This document shows, in pieces, positions 1-6,862 of a stretch of DNA of 36,101 nt. The stretch's first letter is position 1. Each line of letters opens with the position of its first letter. The notes below the pieces were generated by a model that made no database searches, was not told the DNA's origin, and worked only from the letters and a program-made list of their open reading frames with translations. Source of the DNA: Myxococcota bacterium (GTDB taxonomy: Bacteria > Myxococcota_A > Polyangia > Polyangiales > Polyangiaceae); contig JAKLDZ010000009.1 in assembly GCA_022703255.1 (NCBI GenBank), positions 1-36,101 on the forward strand, given 5' to 3'. Both the position numbers and the translations under genes were made by a program.

Positions 1-682
1 TATACATAAGCGTGGAAGGCGCGGTAATAGCCGATGTCAGCCAGGAAGGCTCCTCCGCGCGCGTGACTCGTTTCGTCCGCGTGCCGTTCGTGCAGATCAA
101 GCGGGTGACGTGGGCCTGGATGCTCAGGCAGGAGTAGCCGACGCTGCTGTTCTGGATCAGCACGCCGCCCCACATGGCACCGACGACACCGCCGCGACCT
201 TGAGGCTTCCCGACCGCGACGACGTAGGAGGTCGTCATGGTCGTGGAGAAGTTGCGGATCACGCGGAGTTCCGGCTCGTTCAGGGCCAGGGCTCCGGCTA
301 CGAGACGCGCGACCTGGGAGTCCGGGATGGCCGAGTAGCTCGGGGTGACGATCCCATCGAGCACGCCGTCCGCGTCGTCGTTGTCCGGCCTGCTCTGGGA
401 GCTTCGGAGCTTGAGCTTCGTCTCGCCCATGCGGCCGAGGCGGCGGTTGATCTCGTCGGCGCGTTCCTCACCGGACGCGCGGCTGAACCACCGATCCCAC
501 CTGACGCCCAGGAGGGAGCTGAGCTGGCTGCGGCTCCAGTCAGTGAGGGCGAGATCCGCGCCGCTCGGGGTCCTGAGGTTGCCCGTGCCCGTCATCGTGA
601 GGGCGTGGGCCTCGACGACCTCGTCAGTGTTCTGAAGGGCTTCGCGCGTCTCGAACTCGTGGATGAGGTCGGTGAGGTTCAT
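1..682 (-). CDS. DUF932 phage/plasmid-type protein, truncated at window edge
   Basis: A minus-strand frame opens with ATG at 682 and runs without a stop to the left edge, so about 227 codons are visible and the C-terminus is missing. The middle and end of the visible part look like DUF932, a family common on phages, plasmids and integrated elements. The cues are an NSxVGY-type motif followed about 15 residues later by a hydrophobic-C-T-N-G motif (RLICTNG). The biochemical role of DUF932 is not established. Its start overlaps the stop of the upstream small gene as ATGA (679-682), so the two are translationally coupled. Its place next to an integrase and a tRNA fits element cargo. Identification is from motif memory only; the family call is good, any function is not claimed. 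Confidence 0.72.
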   Translation of the reverse strand, partial: MNLTDLIHEFETREALQNTDEVVEAHALTMTGTGNLRTPSGADLALTDWSRSQLSSLLGVRWDRWFSRASGEERADEINRRLGRMGETKLKLRSSQSRPDNDDADGVLDGIVTPSYSAIPDSQVARLVAGALALNEPELRVIRNFSTTMTTSYVVAVGKPQGRGGVVGAMWGGVLIQNSSVGYSCLSIQAHVTRLICTNGTRTKRVTRAEEPSWLTSAITAPSTLMY

Positions 683-903
683 GACGCCACCTCCAACTCC
701 GCGCTCTCCGGCGCGGCAGGAGCCAGCACGTCGGCCAGCTCTTGGGGCAGGTCGGCGGTCGCCTTGTCGAACAGCGAGGTCACGAACGCGCTCAAGGTGA
801 TGTCCCTGGAGGCGCAGAAGATCCTGACTCGTCGGTACAGGTCTTCGGGCACGCCGACCGTCAGGGGTCGGACATTCGGCTTGTTGGCGTTGGAGATCTT
901 CAT
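679..903 (-). CDS. Small ribbon-helix-helix-like protein
   Basis: This 74-residue protein has a short basic N-terminus, then a beta-like stretch (LTVGVPEDLYRRV) and two predicted helices (FCASRDITLSAFVTSLFDKA), the usual layout of ribbon-helix-helix DNA-binding or antitoxin-like proteins. The acidic, alanine-rich tail from about residue 52 has no recognised motif. ATG at 903 begins just left of the divergent control region, and the stop overlaps the start of the DUF932 gene by four bases, so the two form one transcription unit. It could be a repressor of the element, or simply a small plasmid-type accessory protein. The DNA-binding idea rests on the fold pattern alone. Confidence 0.65.
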   Translation of the reverse strand: MKISNANKPNVRPLTVGVPEDLYRRVRIFCASRDITLSAFVTSLFDKATADLPQELADVLAPAAPESAELEVAS

Positions 904-909
904 GCGGGG

Positions 910-1019
910 ACTACAAGCCGTGAAGGCAGGCGATCAACTCGACCCCTCGGATTCAGGTCTCTGGCGGCACAGCGGGTTCCTGGAGCAGCGGTTGATCGTG
1001 GAGCCCGTGCGCTTGTAGT
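910..1019. repeat. Bipartite inverted repeat in divergent control region
   Basis: Between the small minus-strand gene (start 903) and the plus-strand helix-turn-helix gene (start 1200) lie two nested inverted-repeat arms. ACTACAAGC at 910-918 pairs with GCTTGTAGT at 1011-1019, and CGATCAAC at 931-938 pairs with GTTGATCG at 991-998. The gap between the outer and inner arm is exactly 12 bases on both sides, and the centre is 52 bases. All 17 arm positions match, while the spacers do not. This symmetry suggests a two-site protein-binding region such as an operator, a recombination-directionality site or an origin-like element. The rest of 904-1199 must carry the divergent promoters, but I could not identify them confidently. 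Confidence 0.6.
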
Positions 1020-1199
1020 TCCGGCATGCAGCCGTTCGCCGAACTCAACTCCCTCGCAAGCTCAACCCTTGAACATAGGTGGGACAGCGCCCGACCAATC
1101 GACACCGAGGGATCCGAAATCGACGGCGGGCACCCCGAGTTGATTGGGGTCTCCGGTGTAACAGCTCCCCAAGAAGGCTCGCAGAAGAAGGGCCGGGAG

Positions 1200-1871
1200 A
1201 TGCAGATGGACACGGATCAGATCGGCGTGCGCGATGTCGGGCTCGATGACGAGCCCCCGCCCGAAGGGGAAGGGGCAGTCGAGGAGGACGCGGGGCCGCA
1301 GTGGCTCCGGGTGCTGCTCTGGAACAACCCCAAGGTGTGGCTCAGATGCCCCGCTGAGCAGCAGCCAGAGGGCGCGCTGTGGGTAGGCGCGGGGAGGAAG
1401 CCGCGAGACGGTGAGCCGACCGTCGAAGTCGTCGATGACATCTGTGGGAAGCCCAAGTGGGAGCGCATCCGCTCCCCGGCCGAGTACCGCGCACGCGGAC
1501 TTCCGCCGCCGCTGATCACCGTTTCCGATGTGGCCCTCATGCTCGGCGTCGGCCGTGCCACGGTCGAACGCCTTCCGGCGGCCGAGCTTCCCTACGTGCA
1601 TGTGGGTCGTGGGACGAACAACCTGCGACGCAGATACAGACGCGAGGACGTGCTCGCCTTCATCGAGGCCCAGTGCGCCCGGAGCGCTGAACGCGAAGAC
1701 CACAAGATGGAGATGAAAGAATGGGAACGAGCGGTCTCATGCGCAAAGCGGGCAGGGGGAACTGGTACATCCGCATCTACGACCCGCGCTCGCGCACGGA
1801 GTACCGAGAGTCAGCCCACACAGCCGACGAAGCCATCGCTCGTCAACGCTTGGCGGAAGCTGAGAGGCTAG
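1200..1871 (+). CDS. Excisionase-like MerR-type helix-turn-helix protein
   Basis: The preferred start is ATG 1200, preceded by an AGAAGAAGG/GGGAG purine stretch; ATG 1206 is an alternative. The protein is about 223 residues. Residues roughly 105-165 form an excisionase/HTH_17 helix-turn-helix: a TVSDVALMLGVGRATVERL segment, then a VHVGRG turn, a basic RRRYRRED stretch and LAFIEAQC. Such proteins direct integrase reactions or bind att DNA. The N-terminal half has tryptophans and no family I recognise. The frame runs 151 bases into the integrase gene; the last ~50 residues are Ser/Thr/Arg/Ala-rich and look like out-of-frame integrase sequence. The natural end may therefore be earlier, or the overlap may be real. 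Position directly before the integrase supports the excisionase role. Confidence 0.68.
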   Translation: MQMDTDQIGVRDVGLDDEPPPEGEGAVEEDAGPQWLRVLLWNNPKVWLRCPAEQQPEGALWVGAGRKPRDGEPTVEVVDDICGKPKWERIRSPAEYRARGLPPPLITVSDVALMLGVGRATVERLPAAELPYVHVGRGTNNLRRRYRREDVLAFIEAQCARSAEREDHKMEMKEWERAVSCAKRAGGTGTSASTTRARARSTESQPTQPTKPSLVNAWRKLRG

Positions 1872-2962
1872 TCACCCTGGGGGCCTACGTCCCCCCAGCA
1901 GAACGGCGACGATTGGCAGACCGCATCGAGGTCACGATGCACGTCGCAATCGCTGAATACCTCGCCAACATGACGACCAACCGGATGTCGAAAGCGTACT
2001 CGGACACGACCGCGTACTTGCTGTTCAACTTCTTGGAGTTCTTCGAGCTGGTCGAGCTTCGGGGTCAGCACACGGCACCAGACGATCTGCCGAAGTGCAG
2101 GCTTCGGATCGCGAAGTACAAGAAGACCCCCGAGTCCGACTTGCCAGAGCTGCTCGCTCCGAGGCCGACCGACCGGCCAGCACGGCTCGTGACCGAGGCC
2201 ATCGTCGAGGGCTACAAGCTCCACAGGCTGGACGTGGACGACGCGGACGAGACGACTGTGAACAACGAGCTGAAGATCCTGCGCATGTTCGGCAAGTGGC
2301 TGGTCAGGCGCGCCATGCTCGACGAAGACCCGTTCGCCGGGGTCCACAGTGTCCAAGACGAGTTCCCCTCTGCCGGGCGGACGCTTGATGTCGGCGAGTA
2401 CGGACGGCTCGCCCATGCTTCGGAGCTGGACCTACAGCGCTGGCTGCTGGTCACCGGGTTGCACGGGCTGAGACGCGGCGAGACCGATCACCTGCGCCCC
2501 GAGGACATCAACGTCGAAGGTGGGTTCCTCGACATTCGCAAGCATCTCGGTAAGGACGGGGCGACCATCTGGCACCCCAAGTACGGCAAGGCACGCAAGG
2601 TGCCCATCGTCGAGGCCGCCACACCGTTTCTCAAGCGCGTGCGGGATCTGCCCACGGACAAGTACGGCCGGGTCTTCGGAGTCCACGACCGGCGCAAGGC
2701 CAAGAACCGGGCGCTGCTCGCAGCGGAGATCACCGGCAACGTCCGGTTCCATGACCTGCGCCACACGGCCTACACGATGCTCAAGGAGGAGGCGATGCGG
2801 CTGCTGGACCCGAAGCTGGCCCTCGCGGACATCCGCCTCATCTTCGGGCATGCGGACGAGACCATGGATGCGGTCTATGACCACCGCACGGTCGAGCGGC
2901 TGCGGAAGTTCATCTCCATCTCGCCGCTCGCGAAGCCCGTGGCTGACCTTCTCGCGGCCTGA
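1721..2962 (+). CDS. Tyrosine recombinase / integrase
   Basis: This 413-residue integrase catalyses site-specific strand exchange. The catalytic set of the phage-integrase family is visible in order: an arginine in GLHGLRRGE (about residue 250), a lysine further on, HDLRHTAYT (His-x-x-Arg, about 344-347), a histidine in FGHADE, and the nucleophile tyrosine in AVYDHRT (about 385). The N-terminal part starts RKAGRGNWYIRIYD, an arm-type DNA-binding pattern, followed by a core-binding SAM-like region. ATG 1721 has GGAGATGAAAGA just upstream; ATG 1739 is an alternative. The gene ends about 120 bases from the 3' end of a convergent tRNA-Pro gene, the classic arrangement of an integrase beside its own attachment site. 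Confidence 0.93.
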   Translation: MGTSGLMRKAGRGNWYIRIYDPRSRTEYRESAHTADEAIARQRLAEAERLVTLGAYVPPAERRRLADRIEVTMHVAIAEYLANMTTNRMSKAYSDTTAYLLFNFLEFFELVELRGQHTAPDDLPKCRLRIAKYKKTPESDLPELLAPRPTDRPARLVTEAIVEGYKLHRLDVDDADETTVNNELKILRMFGKWLVRRAMLDEDPFAGVHSVQDEFPSAGRTLDVGEYGRLAHASELDLQRWLLVTGLHGLRRGETDHLRPEDINVEGGFLDIRKHLGKDGATIWHPKYGKARKVPIVEAATPFLKRVRDLPTDKYGRVFGVHDRRKAKNRALLAAEITGNVRFHDLRHTAYTMLKEEAMRLLDPKLALADIRLIFGHADETMDAVYDHRTVERLRKFISISPLAKPVADLLAA

Positions 2963-2970
2963 GCCGGGTC

Positions 2971-2990
2971 TTGTACCCGGTTTGTACCCG
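2971..2990 (+). repeat. Direct repeat TTGTACCCG after integrase
   Basis: Immediately after the integrase stop the nonamer TTGTACCCG occurs at 2971-2979 and again at 2982-2990, 11 bases apart, about one helical turn. The first copy also takes part in a short hairpin (CCGGGT 2964-2969 with ACCCGG 2975-2980), and a second small hairpin follows (GCCCC 2990-2994 with GGGGC 3001-3005). Same-face repeats between an integrase gene and its tRNA target are typical of arm-type integrase or excisionase sites. This is inferred from position only; the hairpins could instead help end integrase transcription. Confidence 0.5.
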
Positions 2991-3041
2991 CCCCCTCTAA
3001 GGGGCAATCCGTGGCAGTTACGGGCTTCAGCGCACCAAAGC

Positions 3042-3072
3042 AAAAAGGCCGGATCCCGTGAGGAATCCGGCC
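3042..3072 (-). terminator. Rho-independent terminator of tRNA-Pro
   Basis: On the minus strand a strong stem (GGCCGGATTCC with GGATCCGGCC, one bulged base, 3047-3056 with 3062-3072) is followed by five Ts (3042-3046). It lies nine bases past the CCA end of the tRNA gene, so it ends the tRNA transcript. Because it sits on the element side of the tRNA, it may have been brought in, or rebuilt, by the integrated element. Confidence 0.8.
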
Positions 3073-3080
3073 CTCGCCAA

Positions 3081-3158
3081 TGGTCGGGGCGAGTGGATTT
3101 GAACCACCGACCCCTTGACCCCCAGTCAAGTGCGCTAACCAGGCTGCGCTACGCCCCG
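3081..3158 (-). tRNA. tRNA-Pro (anticodon GGG)
   Basis: The minus strand folds into a full tRNA cloverleaf with CCA encoded. The acceptor stem is CGGGGCG (3158-3152) with CGCCCCG (3091-3085), then discriminator A and CCA (3083-3081). The D-arm carries GCGCAGCCTGGTTAGCGC. The anticodon stem is CTTGA/TCAAG around loop CTGGGGG, giving anticodon GGG. The T-loop is GGTTCAAATCC. The proline identity follows from the anticodon and general similarity to bacterial tRNA-Pro. Its 3' end faces the integrase gene, so the T-arm and acceptor end are the likely attB core of the integrated element. Confidence 0.95.
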
Positions 3159-3192
3159 AACCGACCATCGGGTTTCCCCGAAAGACCCGCGC

Positions 3193-3220
3193 AACCTAGT
3201 CCAACGACGACCGTTTGCAA
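3193..3220 (-). promoter_or_regulatory. Candidate promoter of tRNA-Pro
   Basis: Reading the minus strand, TTGCAA (3220-3215) and TAGGTT (3198-3193) are 16 bases apart, a plausible sigma-70 type -35/-10 pair. A start about 7 bases further on would lie roughly 28 bases before the tRNA 5' end. Both hexamers deviate from consensus, so this is a moderate call. Confidence 0.45.
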
Positions 3221-3229
3221 GCACAATTT

Positions 3230-3838
3230 TCACGGCGACGCCGGCACGATTGGATTCGCAGCCCACACCGCGATCCAAACCGTCGCGCGCGCATGCGGTC
3301 GCGCCTCCACCGAGTACGTCCCCTTGTCCCGCACGCAGATCGGTCCCGACTCGCGCAGCAGCAACAACCCCGGCCCGCGGCCCGAACCGATGGGGCTCGC
3401 GTCGGGCCCGCGCAGACCAACGTCGAGCGCGATGGCCGCATCGCTCGCAGCGCCAACGCGGACGCACGCGTGCGCAGCCAGATCGACCCGCGCGCTCGCG
3501 GCCACCTCGGGGCTCGCATTGAACGCGGTCGGAGCCAGGACCGGGAGCATGCCCGGAGCGCAGGTGCGGCCGGCAGTGTCGAGGCGCGCCGAGGGCGACG
3601 CGGACGGGTCGAGGTCCTGGGCACACCCGCGATCGAACGGATGGGGGAGGCCGGCGTCGGGGGGAACGTCGGCGCTCGAGCTCGCGGCCGATGGAGAAGA
3701 CGAAGCGATCGAGGAAGCGGCGGAACGGTTGCACCCTGCGGGGGCGTGGGAGGGCGGGGGTTGTCCGCACGCGCCAGGCGCCAGCATCAACGGCAGCGGT
3801 GCACAACAGAGCAGGAGGGAGATCAGACGCGAGCGCAC
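3230..3838 (-). CDS. Alanine/serine-rich lipoprotein, unknown function
   Basis: ATG 3838 opens a 202-residue protein with a basic start (MRSR), a leucine-rich hydrophobic segment and a cysteine near residue 24 in an LAPGACG context, close to a lipobox. It is probably exported and may be lipid-anchored. The next ~50 residues are Ala/Ser/Pro-rich and disordered-looking. The remainder has four scattered cysteines (RGCAQD, GRTCAP, AHACVR, GPICVR) and an even hydrophobic pattern suggesting a small beta-rich domain. I recognise no family. It lies about 30 bases downstream of the SRPBCC gene on the same strand and may be cotranscribed with it. Antisense frames are also open here, as is usual at this GC; the signal sequence is the main reason for this choice. 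Confidence 0.6.
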   Translation of the reverse strand: MRSRLISLLLCCAPLPLMLAPGACGQPPPSHAPAGCNRSAASSIASSSPSAASSSADVPPDAGLPHPFDRGCAQDLDPSASPSARLDTAGRTCAPGMLPVLAPTAFNASPEVAASARVDLAAHACVRVGAASDAAIALDVGLRGPDASPIGSGRGPGLLLLRESGPICVRDKGTYSVEARPHARATVWIAVWAANPIVPASP

Positions 3839-3869
3839 GTTGCGGCGCTACTCCCCGGGGCGGGGAACG

Positions 3870-4505
3870 TCAAGGAGAGGTCGCAGAGGAGGAAGCGTTG
3901 CGCGCGGCGAGGGACTCGGCGCGGGTCCTGGAAGCGGTCACGGCCTTGTCCGAGGCGTAGGAGAGCTCGGGGGTCACGACGGAGCCGGGGAGCGGGAGCT
4001 TGGGGACGATGAGCATCTCGGCGCGGAGGATGGTGTGGGTGGCATCGACCGGGATGAGCCGCCAGGTGGCGCGGAAGTCGTGGACGTTGCCCTGCTGCAT
4101 GGTGCCTTCGATCACCTCGGTGCCGTTGGCTTCCTTCTTGGGCGCGGCGAAGCGGGTGACGGCCCAGACGGTCGCGGCACCGTGCAGGATGGGCACCTGG
4201 AGGTAGACGTCGGTGAAGTCCTTGTGCTTCTGGACGACGCGGCTGCGTTTGAAGCCGGGCATGAACTCGGCGTAGTGGGCGTAGTCCTGAACGGCGCGTC
4301 GCACGGAGGACAGGGGAGCGTTGACGAAGATCTGCGCGCCGCCGATGGGGATGGGAGTGTTCGACGGCAGTTGGAACCGCTCGGCCTTGCCGGCGTCGCG
4401 CAGACGAGAAGCGTCGGCGTGCGTGTCGGCGACGGCCGAGAGGGACAGGAGCAGGAGGGCCAGTGCGCTGGTCGAAGCAGAGAGGATGCGAACAACGGGT
4501 TGCAT
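3870..4505 (-). CDS. Secreted SRPBCC / RatA-like (polyketide cyclase fold) protein
   Basis: ATG 4505 is chosen because GAGGA lies seven bases upstream and a clear signal peptide follows (hydrophobic LSASTSALALLLLSLSA, cleavage probably near ADTHA). In-frame ATGs at 4550 and 4595 would only add an unlikely basic leader. The mature ~185 residues resemble the START/SRPBCC superfamily: ISVxAPLSSVRRAVQDYAHYAEFMPGF is the typical helix-grip beginning in which a membrane or hydrophobic ligand cavity forms, followed by alternating strands (VYLQVPILHGAATVWAV, THTILRAEMLIVPK) and a C-terminal helix. Known relatives bind lipids or hydrophobic ligands, or act like RatA. An exported version suggests an envelope role. 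It is followed on the same strand by the small lipoprotein gene. Confidence 0.75.
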   Translation of the reverse strand: MQPVVRILSASTSALALLLLSLSAVADTHADASRLRDAGKAERFQLPSNTPIPIGGAQIFVNAPLSSVRRAVQDYAHYAEFMPGFKRSRVVQKHKDFTDVYLQVPILHGAATVWAVTRFAAPKKEANGTEVIEGTMQQGNVHDFRATWRLIPVDATHTILRAEMLIVPKLPLPGSVVTPELSYASDKAVTASRTRAESLAARNASSSATSP

Positions 4506-4728
4506 GCTTCGTGTCCTCGTCGGTCGAATGGCTGCGGTGCGGGGGGACATCGCGCACGAGTGCAGGAGGTGTGCCGTCGCGGCGGCGTAGCGCATGCGCA
4601 GCAGACGGCCAAGATCCGCGGAAATGACGCCAACGGAGTCGGGCGGGACCTGTGGTCAGATGACGACAGGTGTTGCTGGGGTCGCTCGGCGGTTGCAGGG
4701 GACCGGGCTCGGGCTCGGACGTGAGGTG

Positions 4729-5115
4729 CTACGGGGTGGTGGGGGCGGAGGGATCGGAGGGGGCGTCGTCGAGGGGAGCCATGCGGCATGTGCCTTCGAA
4801 GTGGACGCCCTTGTCGATGAAGACGCTCGGAGCGTGGAGCGACGCGTAGACCTTCGCGGGCACATAGAGCTCGATGGAGTTGCGGGCGCGGATGGTGCCG
4901 CGGACGGTGCCCCCTCGAATGATGACCGAGGCAACGTCGATCTCGGCGTCAATCTCGGCCCCGTCTCCGATGATCAGCGTGTCGTCGCTCTTGATGATGC
5001 CGGAGAAGGCGCCGTCGAGGCGGACGCGACCGTCGAAGAGCAGCTTGCCTTCGAAGCGGGTGCCTCTGCCCAGGAGGGCGGTGATTTCCGATGCAGGGAG
5101 AGAGGTAGCGGGCAC
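4729..5115 (-). CDS. Bactofilin (polymer-forming cytoskeletal protein)
   Basis: This 128-residue protein has the bactofilin (DUF583) signature: a short N-terminal tail, then a right-handed beta-helix built from repeats with regularly spaced glycines and hydrophobics (RFEGKLLFDGRVRLDG, SGIIKSDDTLIIGDGA, ASVIIRGGTVRGTI). It ends in a proline-rich tail (residues ~113-128) common in these filaments. Bactofilins polymerise without nucleotides and organise envelope growth, stalks or chromosome segregation; which role applies here is not visible. The start is GTG 5115 with a weak GAGAG upstream. It is divergent from the outer-membrane protein gene across a 360-base control region, and the next gene on its strand starts about 220 bases downstream. 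Confidence 0.9.
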   Translation of the reverse strand: MPATSLPASEITALLGRGTRFEGKLLFDGRVRLDGAFSGIIKSDDTLIIGDGAEIDAEIDVASVIIRGGTVRGTIRARNSIELYVPAKVYASLHAPSVFIDKGVHFEGTCRMAPLDDAPSDPSAPTTP

Positions 5116-5161
5116 CTCTCGCCAGTAGCGCGAGCGTTGGCAGGTGGCAATCGGCTTGGGC

Positions 5162-5189
5162 GAGGGCGATGGGGTGAGGGCGATGGGGT
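5162..5189. repeat. 14-base tandem duplication
   Basis: GAGGGCGATGGGGT is repeated head to tail at 5162-5175 and 5176-5189, in the control region between the bactofilin and the outer-membrane protein genes. It has no evident function. Confidence 0.7.
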
Positions 5190-5197
5190 AAGAGTGA

Positions 5198-5238
5198 GAC
5201 GGTCCCCGGGGGGGGGGCGGAGCGGAGAGGGGACCGTC
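5198..5238. promoter_or_regulatory. Perfect 10-bp stem with G10-containing loop
   Basis: GACGGTCCCC (5198-5207) and GGGGACCGTC (5229-5238) form a perfect 10-base-pair stem. The 21-base loop starts with a run of ten Gs (5208-5217). The structure lies about 80 bases before the bactofilin start and about 240 bases before the outer-membrane gene. It could be a transcript hairpin, a G-quadruplex-prone spot, or a slippage tract. The rest of 5116-5475 shows a further G7 run near 5260 and a short stem AGCCC/GGGCT at 5332-5348, with no confident promoter. Confidence 0.5.
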
Positions 5239-5475
5239 AGGAAGGCAACGGAGGAGCGGGGGGGGAGCCGTCAGCGGGGCGACGGAGGCCCCCGATGGGG
5301 GAAAAAGGCCTTGTCAATCCGCGGGTTAAAAAGCCCTTGCAGCGGGCTCGTTTCCTGCATAAGCGGGGACGACCGCAAGGAGCGTTGGCCAACGGAATCG
5401 AGCCAGCGTTGACGCTCCCCGACAGACGTGCGAATCGGCACCCGTTTCAGGGAATCAGGCGAAGAGAGGCGAACG

Positions 5476-6774
5476 ATGCAGTTCAAGTTCCTTTCGTATG
5501 CAGCAGCGGCCGCTGCCGCGCTCGTGATCACGCCAGCGTATGCGCAGCCCGAGCAGCCTGCACCGCCGGCGCCCACGCCTCCGCCTTCGCAGCCCGCGGT
5601 GGGAGCGACCGTGACGGGCCAGGGCGTGACGCTGGGGACGTCGGGGACGACGACGCCGGGGTCGGACACGGCGACGAAGAAGGCCCCTGCGCAGGCAGAG
5701 GAAGCGAAGAAAGAGAAGAAGGTGCCGTGGCACGGCACGACGTTCCTGCTGTCGCAGTACGCGACGACGCAGACGATCGGGCTGGGCGGGGATCCGCAGA
5801 GCGCGAACCCGCTGTACGCGTGGTGGATGGTGTTCGCGCCTCGCTACTACTTCCTCGAGGACGACAAGCAGAGCCTGATGCTGCGTCTGCGTTTCGACGT
5901 AACGTTGGAGATGACCAACAGCGACTCGACGACGCGTCAGTCGGAGGCGGAGTTCGGCAACATCTGGGTGCTGCTTCCGTACTCGCGGACGCTGTACAAG
6001 AACGGTGCGTGGGCGACGCGGGTGTCCACCGGGCCGCGCGTGCTGATCCCGAGCGCGAAGGGCGCGTGGAACGCGGGCACGCGGCTGATGCCGGGTTGGA
6101 GCGCGGGCTTCAGCCAGGGCTTCCCGCTGGCCGGCAAGGGCAAGGACTGGTTCCCCTCGGCGGGCGTCAACGCGTCGATCGCCTACACGAAGTACATCAA
6201 CAACTCGACGACGCCGTACAACACCGACTTCTCCCGCACGCGTACGGACACCGCGGGCCGCTCTTTCGTCAGCAACTCGTACAGCGGCTCGATGCTGTCC
6301 AGCCACCAGATCCTGGCAAACGTCGGTGTGGATCTGCAGGTGACGGAGAAGCTGTCGGCGTTCGCGCTGAACTACTGGATCATGAGCTGGGCCTACAAGA
6401 CGTCCGACGCCGCCGTGAGCACTCCGACCGGGGCGAAGACCCCCGACTCTGGCGAAGATCCGCAGAACTTCCGCGTGCTGAACTGGCTGTACACGGGCAT
6501 GGAGTACGACGTCATCCCGCAGATGAGCGTGGGGCTCGGGTACTACAACCTGGCCAACCAGATCGGGCCGGCCGGCACGCGTCGCAACATCCTGTGGAGC
6601 CCTGACGCGGTGGTGTTCTTCGACATCACGGCGAACCTCGACGAGATCTACTCCTCGATCGCGGGCACCAAGGACAAGGACAAGAGCCAGAAGCGTCCTG
6701 GGCTCGCCGCCATGAGCGCCGCGCGCAAGGCCAACGCCGAGGCGGTCATGCAGAACCGCCCGATGGCCTACTGA
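5476..6774 (+). CDS. Outer-membrane beta-barrel protein
   Basis: ATG 5476 is preferred over the upstream in-frame ATG 5428 because GAGAGGCGAA lies just before it and a signal peptide follows directly (FLSYAAAAAAALVITPAYAQ, cleavage after AQ). The mature ~410 residues begin with a Pro/Ala/Thr linker and a charged KKEKK stretch. They then show alternating aromatic and polar strands typical of a barrel: WWMVFAPRYYF, LMLRLRFDVTLEM, FALNYWIMSWAY, MSVGLGYYNLANQ. The protein ends with an unusual alanine-rich tail past the last strand instead of a terminal aromatic. It may be a channel or porin-like protein; no substrate can be read. The gene stands alone on its strand, about 90 bases before the next gene pair. 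Confidence 0.8.
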   Translation: MQFKFLSYAAAAAAALVITPAYAQPEQPAPPAPTPPPSQPAVGATVTGQGVTLGTSGTTTPGSDTATKKAPAQAEEAKKEKKVPWHGTTFLLSQYATTQTIGLGGDPQSANPLYAWWMVFAPRYYFLEDDKQSLMLRLRFDVTLEMTNSDSTTRQSEAEFGNIWVLLPYSRTLYKNGAWATRVSTGPRVLIPSAKGAWNAGTRLMPGWSAGFSQGFPLAGKGKDWFPSAGVNASIAYTKYINNSTTPYNTDFSRTRTDTAGRSFVSNSYSGSMLSSHQILANVGVDLQVTEKLSAFALNYWIMSWAYKTSDAAVSTPTGAKTPDSGEDPQNFRVLNWLYTGMEYDVIPQMSVGLGYYNLANQIGPAGTRRNILWSPDAVVFFDITANLDEIYSSIAGTKDKDKSQKRPGLAAMSAARKANAEAVMQNRPMAY

Positions 6775-6862
6775 TCCCTCCCCCAACCCCGCATCCCTCG
6801 AGTCCCGGCCGTGTCGCGAGCGCATATTTGGCGTTCGGTCGTGGACGTGGTCTACTGATGCC

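Noticed and set aside
2520-4724. A 734-residue open frame on the plus strand
   Set aside because: It runs across the integrase, the tRNA gene and two minus-strand genes, is Ser/Pro/Arg-rich and has no domain. High GC makes such shadow frames.
5326-5350. Terminator-like stem AGCCC/GGGCT with Ts on the minus strand
   Set aside because: No minus-strand gene ends here; the stem is only five base pairs.
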